DNA of 64,000 nucleotides, from positions 62,001 to 126,000 of the forward strand of contig NZ_PZJG01000006.1 in NCBI RefSeq assembly GCF_003259675.1. Reading direction: 5' to 3'. The notes under the pieces are model-generated. The model made no database searches. It was not told the DNA's origin and saw only the letters and a list, made by a program, of their open reading frames with translations. Positions 7,847-16,575 of this stretch are shown here, in pieces (the first letter of the stretch is position 1; each line of letters begins with the position of its first letter). The position numbers were made by a program, and so were the translations under genes. The stretch is from Macrococcoides bohemicum (GTDB lineage Bacteria; Bacillota; Bacilli; Staphylococcales; Staphylococcaceae).

Positions 7847-9151
7847 TTAAATAATATCATCATCACGCTTTTTACGTGTGAAGTACAATAATGCAACACC
7901 CGCTGCGATTGTCATAAGACCAGCTAATGGGAGTAATAAGCTCATTGCTTCACCAGTGTGCGGTAAATATTGTTCTTCATTGTTTGTCGATTTTGTGTTC
8001 GTTGTTGCATTGTTTGTTGAAGTATTATTATACGAACTTTTCCCAATACGATTATCAGAAGCGCTATCAGATTGATCACTAGAACCGTTGGTAGTGCTAT
8101 TATTACGATAGTCATTATAATTGCTGCCCGATGCATAGCTGCTATCAGATGCATAGTCATCACTTAGCGTTTTTTGTTGTGACGTATCATCCGATGTAAA
8201 TGATGGACGTGTGTTTTTTTTACTTGTTGTGTTGCTGGAATAATTATTTGCTGGAATATTATTATTACTTTCAGTACTATAATAACCATTTTCTTTACTT
8301 GTTGTGCCAGACGTAACTGAAGACTCACTATTACGTTTCATCGGATTTACTGCCTGTGGTTTTACTGGAAGCTGTGGTTTTACGTTAATATTATTAGTTG
8401 AATTACGTGTACGTGACGGTTCTCTATCCGTTACTTCATTAGAGCTATCTTCTTTCTTACTTCTTGCAAGTAATGGTGGTATATCATCAGGAGATTTGCG
8501 AATCGTTTCTTTTAACTGTGAATTTTTAGTTGTCGATTCAACAGAACGATCTCGTTTAATCGGCTTTGTTTGTGCTTCAAAGATTAAAAATTTCTCTTCA
8601 CCAGGTTCAATCTTTACATTATCTGATTCCATAGTTTTGTTGAAACTTACTTCATAGATCTTGTGTGGCTCAGTTGTATTAAAAGTTACGCTTCCGTTTG
8701 ATACTTCAGCTTGATCAACAAGTTCTCCATCATATTTTAAATATACAATGGTACCATCTTCTAGATTTAAAAATGAACGATCTACTGCATGAACTTTAAT
8801 CGTTAGATTATCTTCTGGAAGAGGAGTTTCAGTCACCGGCATATCTTCTGAAGAAGGTATAACTTTCTCGGGATTAACAACTTCGATATTATTCAGTTCG
8901 CCAGGATTAATTTCATATTCTTGTCCGGCTATTTCAATCACTTTAATATCTTCAGCAATCACTGAATAACCATCATCTAAAGCAGTAAGAGATTGTTCTT
9001 CTTCGTTTACATTGATAATAAAAGGAAAGTCTTTAATGGGTTCATCGTGTATATCATGAAAATAAAGTACTGTAGAGGTTGCTTCGGCATGTGCTGTTGA
9101 AACTGTCGTGAGGGAAGCCATAATAGCAAATGATAAAAGTATTTTTTTCAT
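7847..9151 (-). CDS. LPXTG cell-wall-anchored surface protein
   Basis: This 434-residue surface protein starts at ATG 9151 behind AAAGGAG. It opens with a signal peptide (MKKILLSFAIMASLTTVSTAHA) without a YSIRK motif. About 190 residues of beta-strand-rich, acidic sequence follow, probably two small Ig-like or Cna-B-like domains. A stalk of roughly 200 residues is rich in Ser, Asn, Thr and Asp. The sorting signal at the C-terminus is LPHTGE, a hydrophobic span and RKKRDDD, so sortase A should anchor it to peptidoglycan. The ligand is unknown. It is divergent from the comXQPA-like cluster and shares its upstream region, so co-regulation is possible. Confidence 0.9.
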   Translation of the reverse strand: MKKILLSFAIMASLTTVSTAHAEATSTVLYFHDIHDEPIKDFPFIINVNEEEQSLTALDDGYSVIAEDIKVIEIAGQEYEINPGELNNIEVVNPEKVIPSSEDMPVTETPLPEDNLTIKVHAVDRSFLNLEDGTIVYLKYDGELVDQAEVSNGSVTFNTTEPHKIYEVSFNKTMESDNVKIEPGEEKFLIFEAQTKPIKRDRSVESTTKNSQLKETIRKSPDDIPPLLARSKKEDSSNEVTDREPSRTRNSTNNINVKPQLPVKPQAVNPMKRNSESSVTSGTTSKENGYYSTESNNNIPANNYSSNTTSKKNTRPSFTSDDTSQQKTLSDDYASDSSYASGSNYNDYRNNSTTNGSSDQSDSASDNRIGKSSYNNTSTNNATTNTKSTNNEEQYLPHTGEAMSLLLPLAGLMTIAAGVALLYFTRKKRDDDII

Positions 9152-9453
9152 ATGGAACTCCTTTTTGCTTGTTGAATATATTATGACATAATTCAAAAGT
9201 AAGTGCTATAGAGTATCCAATAATTCACAATTGATTTAGTAAGTTAAAACGTAATTTATATTGTTTAATATATTGTCATATAAACGGTGTTTTTTCTTTG
9301 TTAATGCCCATTAAATGGTTATTAAGTGAAAATAGTAAATCGACTACAATGAAATAATATTGTAATTATTTTTTTAAATTCTATCGAATTTTTTGAATAT
9401 TTCGTGTATTATTATATTAGCAATATATCATTTAGTGAATGGAGGAAATTATT
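9152..9453. other. Divergent intergenic region between LPXTG gene and comX
   Basis: This 302-base, strongly AT-rich interval must hold promoters for both directions. The only ordered element I see is the 25-bp palindrome at 9301-9325. TTGAAT at 9393 and several TATATT-like hexamers near 9407-9418 could belong to a comX promoter, but spacing is too short for a confident call. Confidence 0.6.
9301..9325. promoter_or_regulatory. 25-bp imperfect palindrome upstream of comX, candidate operator
   Basis: The arms TTAAT-gc-CCATT and AATGG-tt-ATTAA are symmetric around A9313; ten of twelve positions pair. The site lies about 130 bases before the comX start and about 150 bases before the divergent LPXTG start. 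It could be the target of the LuxR-type response regulator encoded downstream; it does not match the B. subtilis ComA box. Confidence 0.45.
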
Positions 9454-9630
9454 ATGAGAGAAGAGTTAGAACAAGTTGTTTTAAAGATGAAAGAAATGAA
9501 CTTATCTCTAGAAGAATTGCTAAACCAAAACAAAAATTTAGGATTTAGCGAAGACGTAGTAACTGTAATTGACTCTACCATCCATCAAAACTTCAGAGGG
9601 CAGACTAACTTATGGGTTCAAGATCCTTGA
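9454..9630 (+). CDS. comX: ComX-like pheromone precursor peptide
   Basis: This 58-residue peptide precursor starts at ATG 9454, seven bases after GGAGG. Its N-terminal half is amphipathic and charged (LEQVVLKMKEMNLSLEELL). The middle stretch, NQNKNLGFSEDVVTVI, resembles the conserved ComX motif around 'LIGFs...'. The C-terminus carries a single tryptophan, Trp54, followed by VQDP. In Bacillus the ComX tryptophan near the C-terminus is prenylated by ComQ. comQ starts one base after this stop (TGA-T-ATG), indicating translational coupling. Identity rests on size, the lone C-terminal Trp and the comQ-comP-comA neighbours rather than on sequence identity. The order X before Q is unusual. Confidence 0.75.
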   Translation: MREELEQVVLKMKEMNLSLEELLNQNKNLGFSEDVVTVIDSTIHQNFRGQTNLWVQDP

Positions 9631-9631
9631 T

Positions 9632-10441
9632 ATGTTAGAAGAATATATTAAAGATATAATCTCTCCTTTGAAATTAGAAGAAAATCATAAAAATGAACTT
9701 CAGTCATATGCCTTAAAAAAGATTAAGCGTGATGGCTGGGGAAATTATTATTATATTATTAGTAAATTATTTAATCGAAGACAAGCTGATATGCAAAAGA
9801 ATTCTGTTGCTATTCAGCTTGTCTTTTGGGCATTTGACCTTGTTGATGATGCTGTAGATGGTGATCAGACGACGCCTGGATTATCCCATGAGCAACAGAT
9901 TGTACTTTCACATATTGTGATGATGAAAGCAATTAACTTATTTGATATTGAAATAAGAGAAGACATCATGTCTTTAATCGCTTTATCTGGATATGGTGAG
10001 TTTGAAGATATAAATTTTACTTATAATATGTATAGTAATATTACTGAAGATGATTATATCAAGATGACAACCTCTAAATCAGGGAAACTTATGGAACTTA
10101 TCGCTGTAATAATTGATAAGGAAAACCAACCATTAAGAGATTTTATGCTCAATATTGGAATTGCTGCCCAAATAAAAAACGATATTGATGGCATTCTTAT
10201 TAAAGAAAAAAGTGATTTTGAAGATAAAAAAATGTATTTACCACTTATAAAATATATATTCTTTTCAGAGGATATAAATTTAATCAACTGTACACGTGAA
10301 AATATTATTCAATCAGGGGCTTTAGATTACTGTAAACTGTTGTATAATTATTACATTGAAAAAGCATATACTATTTTATTTGATGCTTTTCCATCAATGT
10401 CAGATGATTTAAAGGGACTGAAAGATGAATTCAATTTTTAG
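9632..10441 (+). CDS. comQ: ComQ-like isoprenyl transferase (polyprenyl synthetase fold)
   Basis: This 269-residue protein belongs to the polyprenyl-synthetase superfamily. The first Asp-rich motif, DLVDDAVDGD, supplies Asp72, Asp73 and Asp76 (DDxxD). The second site is degenerate, IKNDIDG with Asp184 and Asp186, as in ComQ proteins rather than chain-elongating prenyl synthases. The expected role is transfer of a farnesyl or geranyl group to the ComX tryptophan. I chose ATG 9632; an upstream frame open to TTG 9569 lies inside comX and lacks a ribosome site. The 3' end overlaps comP by 17 bases. A terpene synthase role is the alternative, but the neighbours favour ComQ. Confidence 0.82.
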   Translation: MLEEYIKDIISPLKLEENHKNELQSYALKKIKRDGWGNYYYIISKLFNRRQADMQKNSVAIQLVFWAFDLVDDAVDGDQTTPGLSHEQQIVLSHIVMMKAINLFDIEIREDIMSLIALSGYGEFEDINFTYNMYSNITEDDYIKMTTSKSGKLMELIAVIIDKENQPLRDFMLNIGIAAQIKNDIDGILIKEKSDFEDKKMYLPLIKYIFFSEDINLINCTRENIIQSGALDYCKLLYNYYIEKAYTILFDAFPSMSDDLKGLKDEFNF

Positions 10442-12398
10442 AAATAAGAAGTTTGGTATTTATCAATATTTCTTTTTTATTATTTTTACTTTAATTCTTA
10501 ATCTCCGATTCTACGCTGCATGTAAAGAAGTCATTATCATAGGAGACGATCAAACAGAAATTTTGATTTTTACTATATGTACAGTAGTATTCAATTTTTT
10601 TGTTGCATCGATGTTATATCAGTTATTCAATAATTTTATTTCTTATGTATTAAATCATTATTTTATTATTTGTCTTTTACTTGCAAATACAATCTCATTT
10701 TCTAAACATGGAGATGAAATTAACGACTGGGTAACAACAATTGAAATATTTTTATTATTCACTGTACTTGCGATGTTGTCTAAATTTTTTAGTGTATACC
10801 CAGTATTTTCGCGTTCAAGTCATTTAAGTAGTATTGTTAGATTTAACAATTATCTTATCATCGTACTTATCGTAATTGCGACAGTATTGAATATTGCTGC
10901 AAGACACGGTGAATTTGTTACATTCTCGATGTTTATGCTCATCACAGTGTGCATCATTTTATTGCTAAGTGTATTTTATGTGATTTTCTCAATCATTCGT
11001 AACTCGCACGGTATGATTCGTCGTGAGTTGTATTTTATTCTTGCTTCGCTGTTACTTAGTATTTTACCGATGTTTACGCTTAATTTATTTTTGCATTTCT
11101 TTAATAGCAGTATTCCTTACTACTATTTATTACCGACACTCATTATCTTCCCATTGTATTTACTTTATTCTTTCTGTAAATTCAAGATAATTGTTTCAGA
11201 ATCATTTTTATCTATTGTCTTTGGTTTGTTCCAGATTTGGAATGTATTGATGTTATGTTCTATGATTGTGTTCTATATATTTTTCATCGAGCATCCATTG
11301 CTCATTACCGCAATCATTTTCCATAGCTTATTATTGGTTGGATGTGTAGCACTATACTATTTCCGTAATCGTTACACTGTAAAATATCGTGCTGTGAATA
11401 TTACAAACAATATTAATGGAAATATATATGATACTTTAATCCAGAATAATATTAAGTTATCTAATTATTATTTATTTATTGAAACGCAGGACCAATCTGA
11501 ACAGTATAAGTTTCCGGCTGGAACGTTTAATTATGATGATATCATCTCTAAGACGCATATGATTTATGAGCGTTCAACGATTGCGATTAATCAGCTGCAG
11601 GATATTACCGTATATGTTCATCGTACTGCAGTAAATAATGCATTTATAGCCATCCATTCTTCCGAGGCTGAAAAGTTTAAATATCTTGAATTTGTTCATT
11701 TATTAGAACAGTTTGAGTTCTTTATGAAAAACTATTCTACGAAGTTAATGGATGATGATTATAAGAATCGTATTTATTTATCACATGCTGCACTTGAAGA
11801 AGAACGCGAACGTTTATCGCTTTTCTTACATGATGATATTTTGCAGAATATTATTCTCGCATTGAATGAGACGAAATCTTTAGATAAAGATGGAAGTCGT
11901 GCGCACATTGAAGAGATTCTAGATGAATCAATTTATGCGATTCGTGAAGCATGTGAGGATCTATTTCCGGCAGATTTAGACGACTTTGGGTTAAACGAAA
12001 GTTTAAATAGTTTAATTCGTCGTCATCTATATGAATCAATTATTGATATTCAGCTGGATTATCAGGAAAGCAACGTTATAATTGATAAACTCATAAAAAT
12101 TAGTAGTTATCGCATGATTAAAGAATTGATTAATAATGCGATAAAACATGCCGATGCTAAACATATTAAAGTTGAAGTGGTTGAATCAATCTCATCTTTA
12201 TCATTTAAAGTTTCAGATGATGGTAAAGGTATCCCGTATCATAACGTATCCGATATTTTAGTAAGAGGATCTAACAATGGGTTAAAGTACTTGATAAACC
12301 AGGTAAACTTGTTTGATGGTACTGTAGAATTTTCGGTGTTTGACGAAAATGCATACAGACAAGGTCTTATTGTAAGTGTTACATTGCCGTTAGAATAG
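10425..12398 (+). CDS. comP: ComP-like sensor histidine kinase
   Basis: This 657-residue membrane kinase starts inside comQ. Residues 1-325 are very hydrophobic, with roughly ten membrane helices, matching the ComP membrane sensor layout. A linker of about 130 residues leads to a HisKA_3 dimerisation domain with phospho-acceptor His469 in LSLFLHDDILQ. The ATPase domain follows, with N-box KELINNAIKHA near residue 566 and G1 box DDGKGIP near 600. This NarL/DegS-class architecture pairs with LuxR-type regulators such as the next gene. It should sense the prenylated ComX peptide from outside. B. subtilis ComP is somewhat longer (769 residues). Confidence 0.87.
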   Translation: MNSIFRNKKFGIYQYFFFIIFTLILNLRFYAACKEVIIIGDDQTEILIFTICTVVFNFFVASMLYQLFNNFISYVLNHYFIICLLLANTISFSKHGDEINDWVTTIEIFLLFTVLAMLSKFFSVYPVFSRSSHLSSIVRFNNYLIIVLIVIATVLNIAARHGEFVTFSMFMLITVCIILLLSVFYVIFSIIRNSHGMIRRELYFILASLLLSILPMFTLNLFLHFFNSSIPYYYLLPTLIIFPLYLLYSFCKFKIIVSESFLSIVFGLFQIWNVLMLCSMIVFYIFFIEHPLLITAIIFHSLLLVGCVALYYFRNRYTVKYRAVNITNNINGNIYDTLIQNNIKLSNYYLFIETQDQSEQYKFPAGTFNYDDIISKTHMIYERSTIAINQLQDITVYVHRTAVNNAFIAIHSSEAEKFKYLEFVHLLEQFEFFMKNYSTKLMDDDYKNRIYLSHAALEEERERLSLFLHDDILQNIILALNETKSLDKDGSRAHIEEILDESIYAIREACEDLFPADLDDFGLNESLNSLIRRHLYESIIDIQLDYQESNVIIDKLIKISSYRMIKELINNAIKHADAKHIKVEVVESISSLSFKVSDDGKGIPYHNVSDILVRGSNNGLKYLINQVNLFDGTVEFSVFDENAYRQGLIVSVTLPLE

Positions 12399-12408
12399 AG
12401 GTGGTTTC

Positions 12409-13020
12409 ATGGTAAAAATTATTATACTTGATGACCATGAATTATTCGGTCACGGGGTTGCCAAGATTATTGAGGCTGAAGACGATTTGTCAGTGTTAAA
12501 AGTATTTACAGATCCGAATCTGCTCACGCATTATATTAAAACGTTACAGCCTAATATTGTGCTGTGTGATATTAAAATAAAAGATTTGAATGGCTTAAAC
12601 ATCGTAAAGACATATTCTAAAAAATATCCGAAAGTAAAGTTTATTATGCTTAGTGGGTACAACTTAGAAGAGTATAAGATTAAAGCTTATGAAAACGGTG
12701 CGGTCGGATTTATTTTAAAGGATGAATCTACTGATAAACTTGTAGATGGCATACGTGCAGTTTACTATTTTAATCAAAATTTAAAGCATGATATGGTATT
12801 AGCGAAACCTTTGCTTAGTGATCAGGAGAAAGAGATTTTGCGTATGATTGCTAAAGATATGAAAAATCAGGAAATCAGTGAAGCTTTATTTATCAGTAAG
12901 CGTACGGTTGAATATCACATTACGAAGCTGATTAGAAAGCTTGGTGTGGAATCAAGGTTAGGTGCTGTAATTAAAGGGATAAAGCTAGGGATTATTGAAG
13001 AAAGTGAAACGAAAATATAG
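12409..13020 (+). CDS. comA: ComA-like response regulator (NarL/LuxR family)
   Basis: This 203-residue regulator starts ten bases after comP, behind GAGGTGG. The receiver domain has acidic pocket Asp8-Asp9, phospho-acceptor Asp54 in VLCDIKIKDLNG, the Ser/Thr position in MLSGYN and Lys in FILKDES. The C-terminus is a LuxR-type HTH: LSDQEKEILRMIAKDMKNQE, then FISKRTVEYHITKLIRKLGV. It should be phosphorylated by the ComP-like kinase and bind DNA as a dimer. Its targets are not visible; the 25-bp palindrome upstream of comX is one candidate. A strong terminator starts at the next base, closing the X-Q-P-A unit. Confidence 0.87.
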   Translation: MVKIIILDDHELFGHGVAKIIEAEDDLSVLKVFTDPNLLTHYIKTLQPNIVLCDIKIKDLNGLNIVKTYSKKYPKVKFIMLSGYNLEEYKIKAYENGAVGFILKDESTDKLVDGIRAVYYFNQNLKHDMVLAKPLLSDQEKEILRMIAKDMKNQEISEALFISKRTVEYHITKLIRKLGVESRLGAVIKGIKLGIIEESETKI

Positions 13021-13047
13021 ACGCAGGACATTGTCCTGCGTTTTTTT
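13021..13047 (+). terminator. Terminator closing the comXQPA unit
   Basis: ACGCAGGAC - ATT - GTCCTGCGT, a perfect 9-bp GC-rich stem followed by seven T residues. Confidence 0.93.
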
Positions 13048-13447
13048 AATGGGTGTAAATATTGATGATATCCATAAATGAAATAAAGAAAGTCTGATGA
13101 TTACTTGTTACAGAACCTATGATAATGGCTGCCCATTGATCTATTTGCTCTATCGTCATATCGACAGACTGAATATAACCATCCATATAGTATTCGATTG
13201 TCACATCCTGATGTTTAGCAAGTGCAATGTGTAATGTTTCATTGATTTCCTGCATACGATCTTCAGAAAGCTCTGGGCGTTCAACTTTATTTTGATTTTC
13301 TATTTGTCGTCGTACATCGGCGAATTGTTGTGGCATCGTAGCAAATGGAGCCCATTTAATCATACCGCGTCCTTTAGGAATGTTGCGGTTCAGTTGCTCC
13401 GGTTCAACTTTTCTGTAATCAGTTTCGCCATAGATAGGGTGGATCAT
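13046..13447 (-). CDS. YolD-like family protein
   Basis: This 133-residue protein has the YolD signature near its N-terminus: IPKGRGMIKWAPFATMPQQF. The rest is a small alpha/beta domain with the typical YYMDGYIQSVDMTIEQID segment. YolD-like proteins often sit beside Y-family DNA polymerases, but this copy is alone; dinB lies 43 kb away. The start follows AAGGATGTGAG. No enzyme activity is established for the family as far as I know, so the role remains open. Confidence 0.85.
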   Translation of the reverse strand: MIHPIYGETDYRKVEPEQLNRNIPKGRGMIKWAPFATMPQQFADVRRQIENQNKVERPELSEDRMQEINETLHIALAKHQDVTIEYYMDGYIQSVDMTIEQIDQWAAIIIGSVTSNHQTFFISFMDIINIYTH

Positions 13448-13507
13448 TGTCTCACATCCTTCTTCTTTTCTTTCATTATACGAACATACGTTCTTATTTT
13501 CAATGAA

Positions 13508-13537
13508 AATAAGCAGTGGAATTTTCCACTGCTTATT
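13508..13537 (-). terminator. Terminator of the MFS gene
   Basis: AATAAGCAGTGGAA and its complement form a long stem with a minimal loop; the MFS stop codon (13533-13535) lies inside it. Confidence 0.85.
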
Positions 13538-14774
13538 TGTTCATTTTAAATTGATGTTTACCAGGGAGATTAAGAGCAATGACAATCAGCGTCACACCCA
13601 CAATGCCAAGAAGTGCGACATAGACACTCATCATTACACTGTTTAACACAACACCCACGATTAAACCGGAACTTGCTACAAGTCCTGCACCGCTATAACC
13701 AAGCGAACTAAATGCGATATAGCTTGCGCGTGCATCATCTGGCATCAGTTTCGCCATATATACAGAATAAATCGGACTTTGAATCAATTCTCCGATAGTT
13801 GCAAATAATATACATAGCATGAGCATCCACCACACTGTAATTGTATGCGTTAATGCATACCCGAATGTGTACATTAGTCCACCAATGACAAGCATTGTAC
13901 GCTGATTAAATGGTTCGACGAGTTTATTGACAAGAAAAGTGATCGTTACAACAAGTACTGTATTTTCAATGAGCATTAAACTCATCATGCGTACACCATC
14001 AATGTGTATACCGAACAAATCAATAGGTTTAAATACTTCATGTAAACGTACCCCGATATAGTTTGTTAAAGCAAATTCAGCAGAGAAGATAAATACGGCA
14101 GCAGCAGTGAAGAGCACGAAGCGTGTGTCCTTTAAAGCAACTTTATATTTACCGAATAGATCGCGCATCCAGTGCATATCAACGATGACTTTCTCTTTTT
14201 CGGTCGTTGGATCTTTTAAAAACTTGTAGAAGATAAACGTATTAATTAACATGATTGCAATGATAATGATAAAGAGCAGGAATCGATGTTCTTTATAAAA
14301 TAGTCCACCAATTGCTGTTCCGACAGCAGTAGCGAGGTTATTAGACCAGTATGTCGTCACATAAACTGATTTTCTGCTTACTTCATCGGTAGAATCAATG
14401 ATCAATGCTTCAAGTGCCGGAAAAATCATAGCACTAGGAATAGCGAGACACATAAAGATAATGGCCACAAGCCATGCAAGATTAATATCCGGGTGAATGA
14501 AAATCGCCATCACTGTAAAAAGGATAGCAAATATAGATTGTCCCCAGATAAGCTGTCCTTTCCGACTGAAGCGGTCTGCAAAGTAGCCACCGACAAGATT
14601 ACAAAGCAATCCGAAAATAACATTCAGTGACATGAGGATACCTGAAGTGACTTTACCGAGTTCATCAGCAATATATAAAACCATAAAAGGCATAACGCTC
14701 ATTGACGCAGCGTGATCAAAGAAACCACAAATAATTCGTAGTTTAACATTAGATGGAAAGTCTTTAAATTTCAT
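13533..14774 (-). CDS. MFS transporter, putative drug efflux
   Basis: This 413-residue protein has 12 predicted membrane helices and the MFS loop motif between helices 2 and 3, GGYFADRFSRKGQL. It resembles the multidrug-resistance MdtG/YttB-like branch. The N-terminus, MKFKDFPSNVKLRIICGFFD, is short and cytoplasmic. Substrate and direction cannot be read from sequence, though the drug:H+ antiporter class is likely. It is monocistronic. Confidence 0.88.
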   Translation of the reverse strand: MKFKDFPSNVKLRIICGFFDHAASMSVMPFMVLYIADELGKVTSGILMSLNVIFGLLCNLVGGYFADRFSRKGQLIWGQSIFAILFTVMAIFIHPDINLAWLVAIIFMCLAIPSAMIFPALEALIIDSTDEVSRKSVYVTTYWSNNLATAVGTAIGGLFYKEHRFLLFIIIIAIMLINTFIFYKFLKDPTTEKEKVIVDMHWMRDLFGKYKVALKDTRFVLFTAAAVFIFSAEFALTNYIGVRLHEVFKPIDLFGIHIDGVRMMSLMLIENTVLVVTITFLVNKLVEPFNQRTMLVIGGLMYTFGYALTHTITVWWMLMLCILFATIGELIQSPIYSVYMAKLMPDDARASYIAFSSLGYSGAGLVASSGLIVGVVLNSVMMSVYVALLGIVGVTLIVIALNLPGKHQFKMNK

Positions 14775-14840
14775 TACGGGATACCTCTAGTTGTTTTTAT
14801 TCTTATTATATTTCATAATAATCTGAAAATATACATAAAA

Positions 14841-14872
14841 AAATAAGCTAGAACAAAAGTTCTAACTTATTT
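14841..14872 (-). terminator. Terminator of the spe operon
   Basis: AAATAAG-c-TAGAAC, AAAA loop, then GTTCTA-a-CTTATTT: a long stem with one mismatch, overlapping the last codons of speB. Confidence 0.75.
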
Positions 14873-15718
14873 CGTAATTGAAAGCATTAGTTCACGTGCA
14901 ACTTTTGCAGCAACTGCATTAGAAACGCCACTGTGGTCGTATGGTGGTGACAATTCTACGATATCTGCTGCAACAACGTTCAGTTGTTCGAAGACTTTAA
15001 ATGCAGGTTCAAGTTCTTTATAAGTTAATCCACCAGGTTCAGGTGTTCCTGTGCCAGGAAAGATTGATGGGTCTAGGCAATCCAGATCAATTGTAACATA
15101 TACAGGCGTATTACCGATAATACCGGGTAAATTCTTTAATGTATCAATTGAAAACTTCTCAAGAATTGTATGTGTATCGCTCCAGTCGAACTCTTCTTTC
15201 GTACCTGAACGAATACCGTACTGATAAATTCTGTTATCACCGATAAGGTCATGTATGCGGCGTACGATTGTCGCGTGAGATAATGGTTCCCCCATATAGT
15301 CATCACGTAAGTCCGTATGTGCATCGAGTTGCACAAGAACCGTATCCGGATACTTTTCAAGAACAGCACGCATAGGGCCAAGCGTTACTAAGTGTTCGCC
15401 CCCAATCATAAACGGCAGTTTGCCTGCATTTAAAATCGTACGTGCTGTCTCTTCAAGTTCTTCTAACACTTTCACTTTGTTGCCGATTGTAATATCAACG
15501 TCGCCTGAATCCATAATGCGAACGTCTTCTAAGTCTTTGTTTAAGAATGGGCTATATGTTTCAAGACCATAGGATTCAGAACGGATTGCATCAGCTGCAA
15601 AGCGTGTACCAGGACGGTTTGAAACCGTACCGTCAAATGGTGCACCGTATATTACTGTTGTTGCTTCTTCAAATGAAGCTTCGCAACTCATATACACATG
15701 TTTATTCGGTTGCATCAT
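14867..15718 (-). CDS. speB: Agmatinase (ureohydrolase family)
   Basis: This 283-residue enzyme hydrolyses agmatine to putrescine and urea. All manganese motifs are present: GGEHLVTLG, QLDAHTDLRDDY and TIDLDCLDPS, plus the C-terminal ELSPPYDHSG. ATG 15718 follows AGGAG and overlaps speE by 17 bases. Agmatinase rather than arginase is supported by the operon, where SpeA would supply agmatine and SpeE consumes putrescine. It is the last gene of the polyamine operon. Confidence 0.92.
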   Translation of the reverse strand: MMQPNKHVYMSCEASFEEATTVIYGAPFDGTVSNRPGTRFAADAIRSESYGLETYSPFLNKDLEDVRIMDSGDVDITIGNKVKVLEELEETARTILNAGKLPFMIGGEHLVTLGPMRAVLEKYPDTVLVQLDAHTDLRDDYMGEPLSHATIVRRIHDLIGDNRIYQYGIRSGTKEEFDWSDTHTILEKFSIDTLKNLPGIIGNTPVYVTIDLDCLDPSIFPGTGTPEPGGLTYKELEPAFKVFEQLNVVAADIVELSPPYDHSGVSNAVAAKVARELMLSITK

Positions 15719-16562
15719 CGAGCATCTCCTTAACGAATGTTGGAAGGGCGAATGCACCTGTATGGATATCAGTGTTATAGTATTTTGTTTTTAAGCCAAG
15801 CGCGTTCCATGCATCTAAGTCAGCATCTTTTAAAGGATCGAACTTCTTAGAAGCAAATCCGAATAACCAGTGACCAGATGGATACGTCGGCATATGGAAC
15901 TGGTACACACGCGTAATCGGGAACAGACCTTTGATCTTAGAGTGTGCACGTTTCATTTCATGTGCGTAACTTGGGTAGTAAGGTGATTCATGCTGATTGA
16001 TTAATATACCGTCATCTGTTAATACACGGAAACAGTTGTTGTAGAAATCATGTGAGAATAAACCTTCACCAGGACCTATTGGGTCCGTAGAGTCCACTAA
16101 GATAAGGTCATAGTAATCATCTTCTTTGTTCTTCACATAGGCTAAACCGTCTTCGAATAATAAAGTGACACGTGGATCTTCAAGTTTCCCTGCAGTGATT
16201 GGAAGATATTCTTGAGATAAACGTACAACACGTTCATCAATTTCTACCATATCAATTTGCTCGATAGATGCGTAACGTGTTAACTCACGTACAGTACCAC
16301 CGTCACCACCACCGATAACAAGCACTTTCTTAATGTTAGGATTTGTTGCCATTGCAACGTGTGTAATCATATCGTGATACACGAATTCATCTTTTTCGTT
16401 AACCATCATTAAACCATCTAAAGTAAAGAAAGTACCGAATTCTTCTGACTTGAAGAAATCAATTTGCTGGAATGGTGTTTTTTCGGTTAAGATATGCTCA
16501 GTTGTTTTAATAGAGAATTTCACGTTATCCGTGTGATTTTCTGTATACCATAAATCTAACAT
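15702..16562 (-). CDS. speE: Spermidine synthase
   Basis: This 286-residue aminopropyltransferase joins putrescine and decarboxylated S-adenosylmethionine to form spermidine. It starts with the family-typical MLDLWYTENHTDNVKFS. The cofactor site is VLVIGGGDGGTVREL, and the catalytic-loop motif is LVDSTDPIGPGEGLF. ATG 16562 lies eight bases after GGAGG; an in-frame TTG at 16568 is too close. It follows speD by 13 bases and overlaps speB. Confidence 0.95.
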   Translation of the reverse strand: MLDLWYTENHTDNVKFSIKTTEHILTEKTPFQQIDFFKSEEFGTFFTLDGLMMVNEKDEFVYHDMITHVAMATNPNIKKVLVIGGGDGGTVRELTRYASIEQIDMVEIDERVVRLSQEYLPITAGKLEDPRVTLLFEDGLAYVKNKEDDYYDLILVDSTDPIGPGEGLFSHDFYNNCFRVLTDDGILINQHESPYYPSYAHEMKRAHSKIKGLFPITRVYQFHMPTYPSGHWLFGFASKKFDPLKDADLDAWNALGLKTKYYNTDIHTGAFALPTFVKEMLDDATE

Positions 16563-16575
16563 GTACAATTCCTCC

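Noticed and set aside
8304-8657. 117-codon frame opposite the LPXTG gene
   Set aside because: It arises from the biased codons of the low-complexity stalk; no start signal or family features.
13046-13447. YolD gene as part of a UV-repair operon
   Set aside because: No Y-family polymerase is adjacent; dinB lies about 43 kb away with its own promoter.
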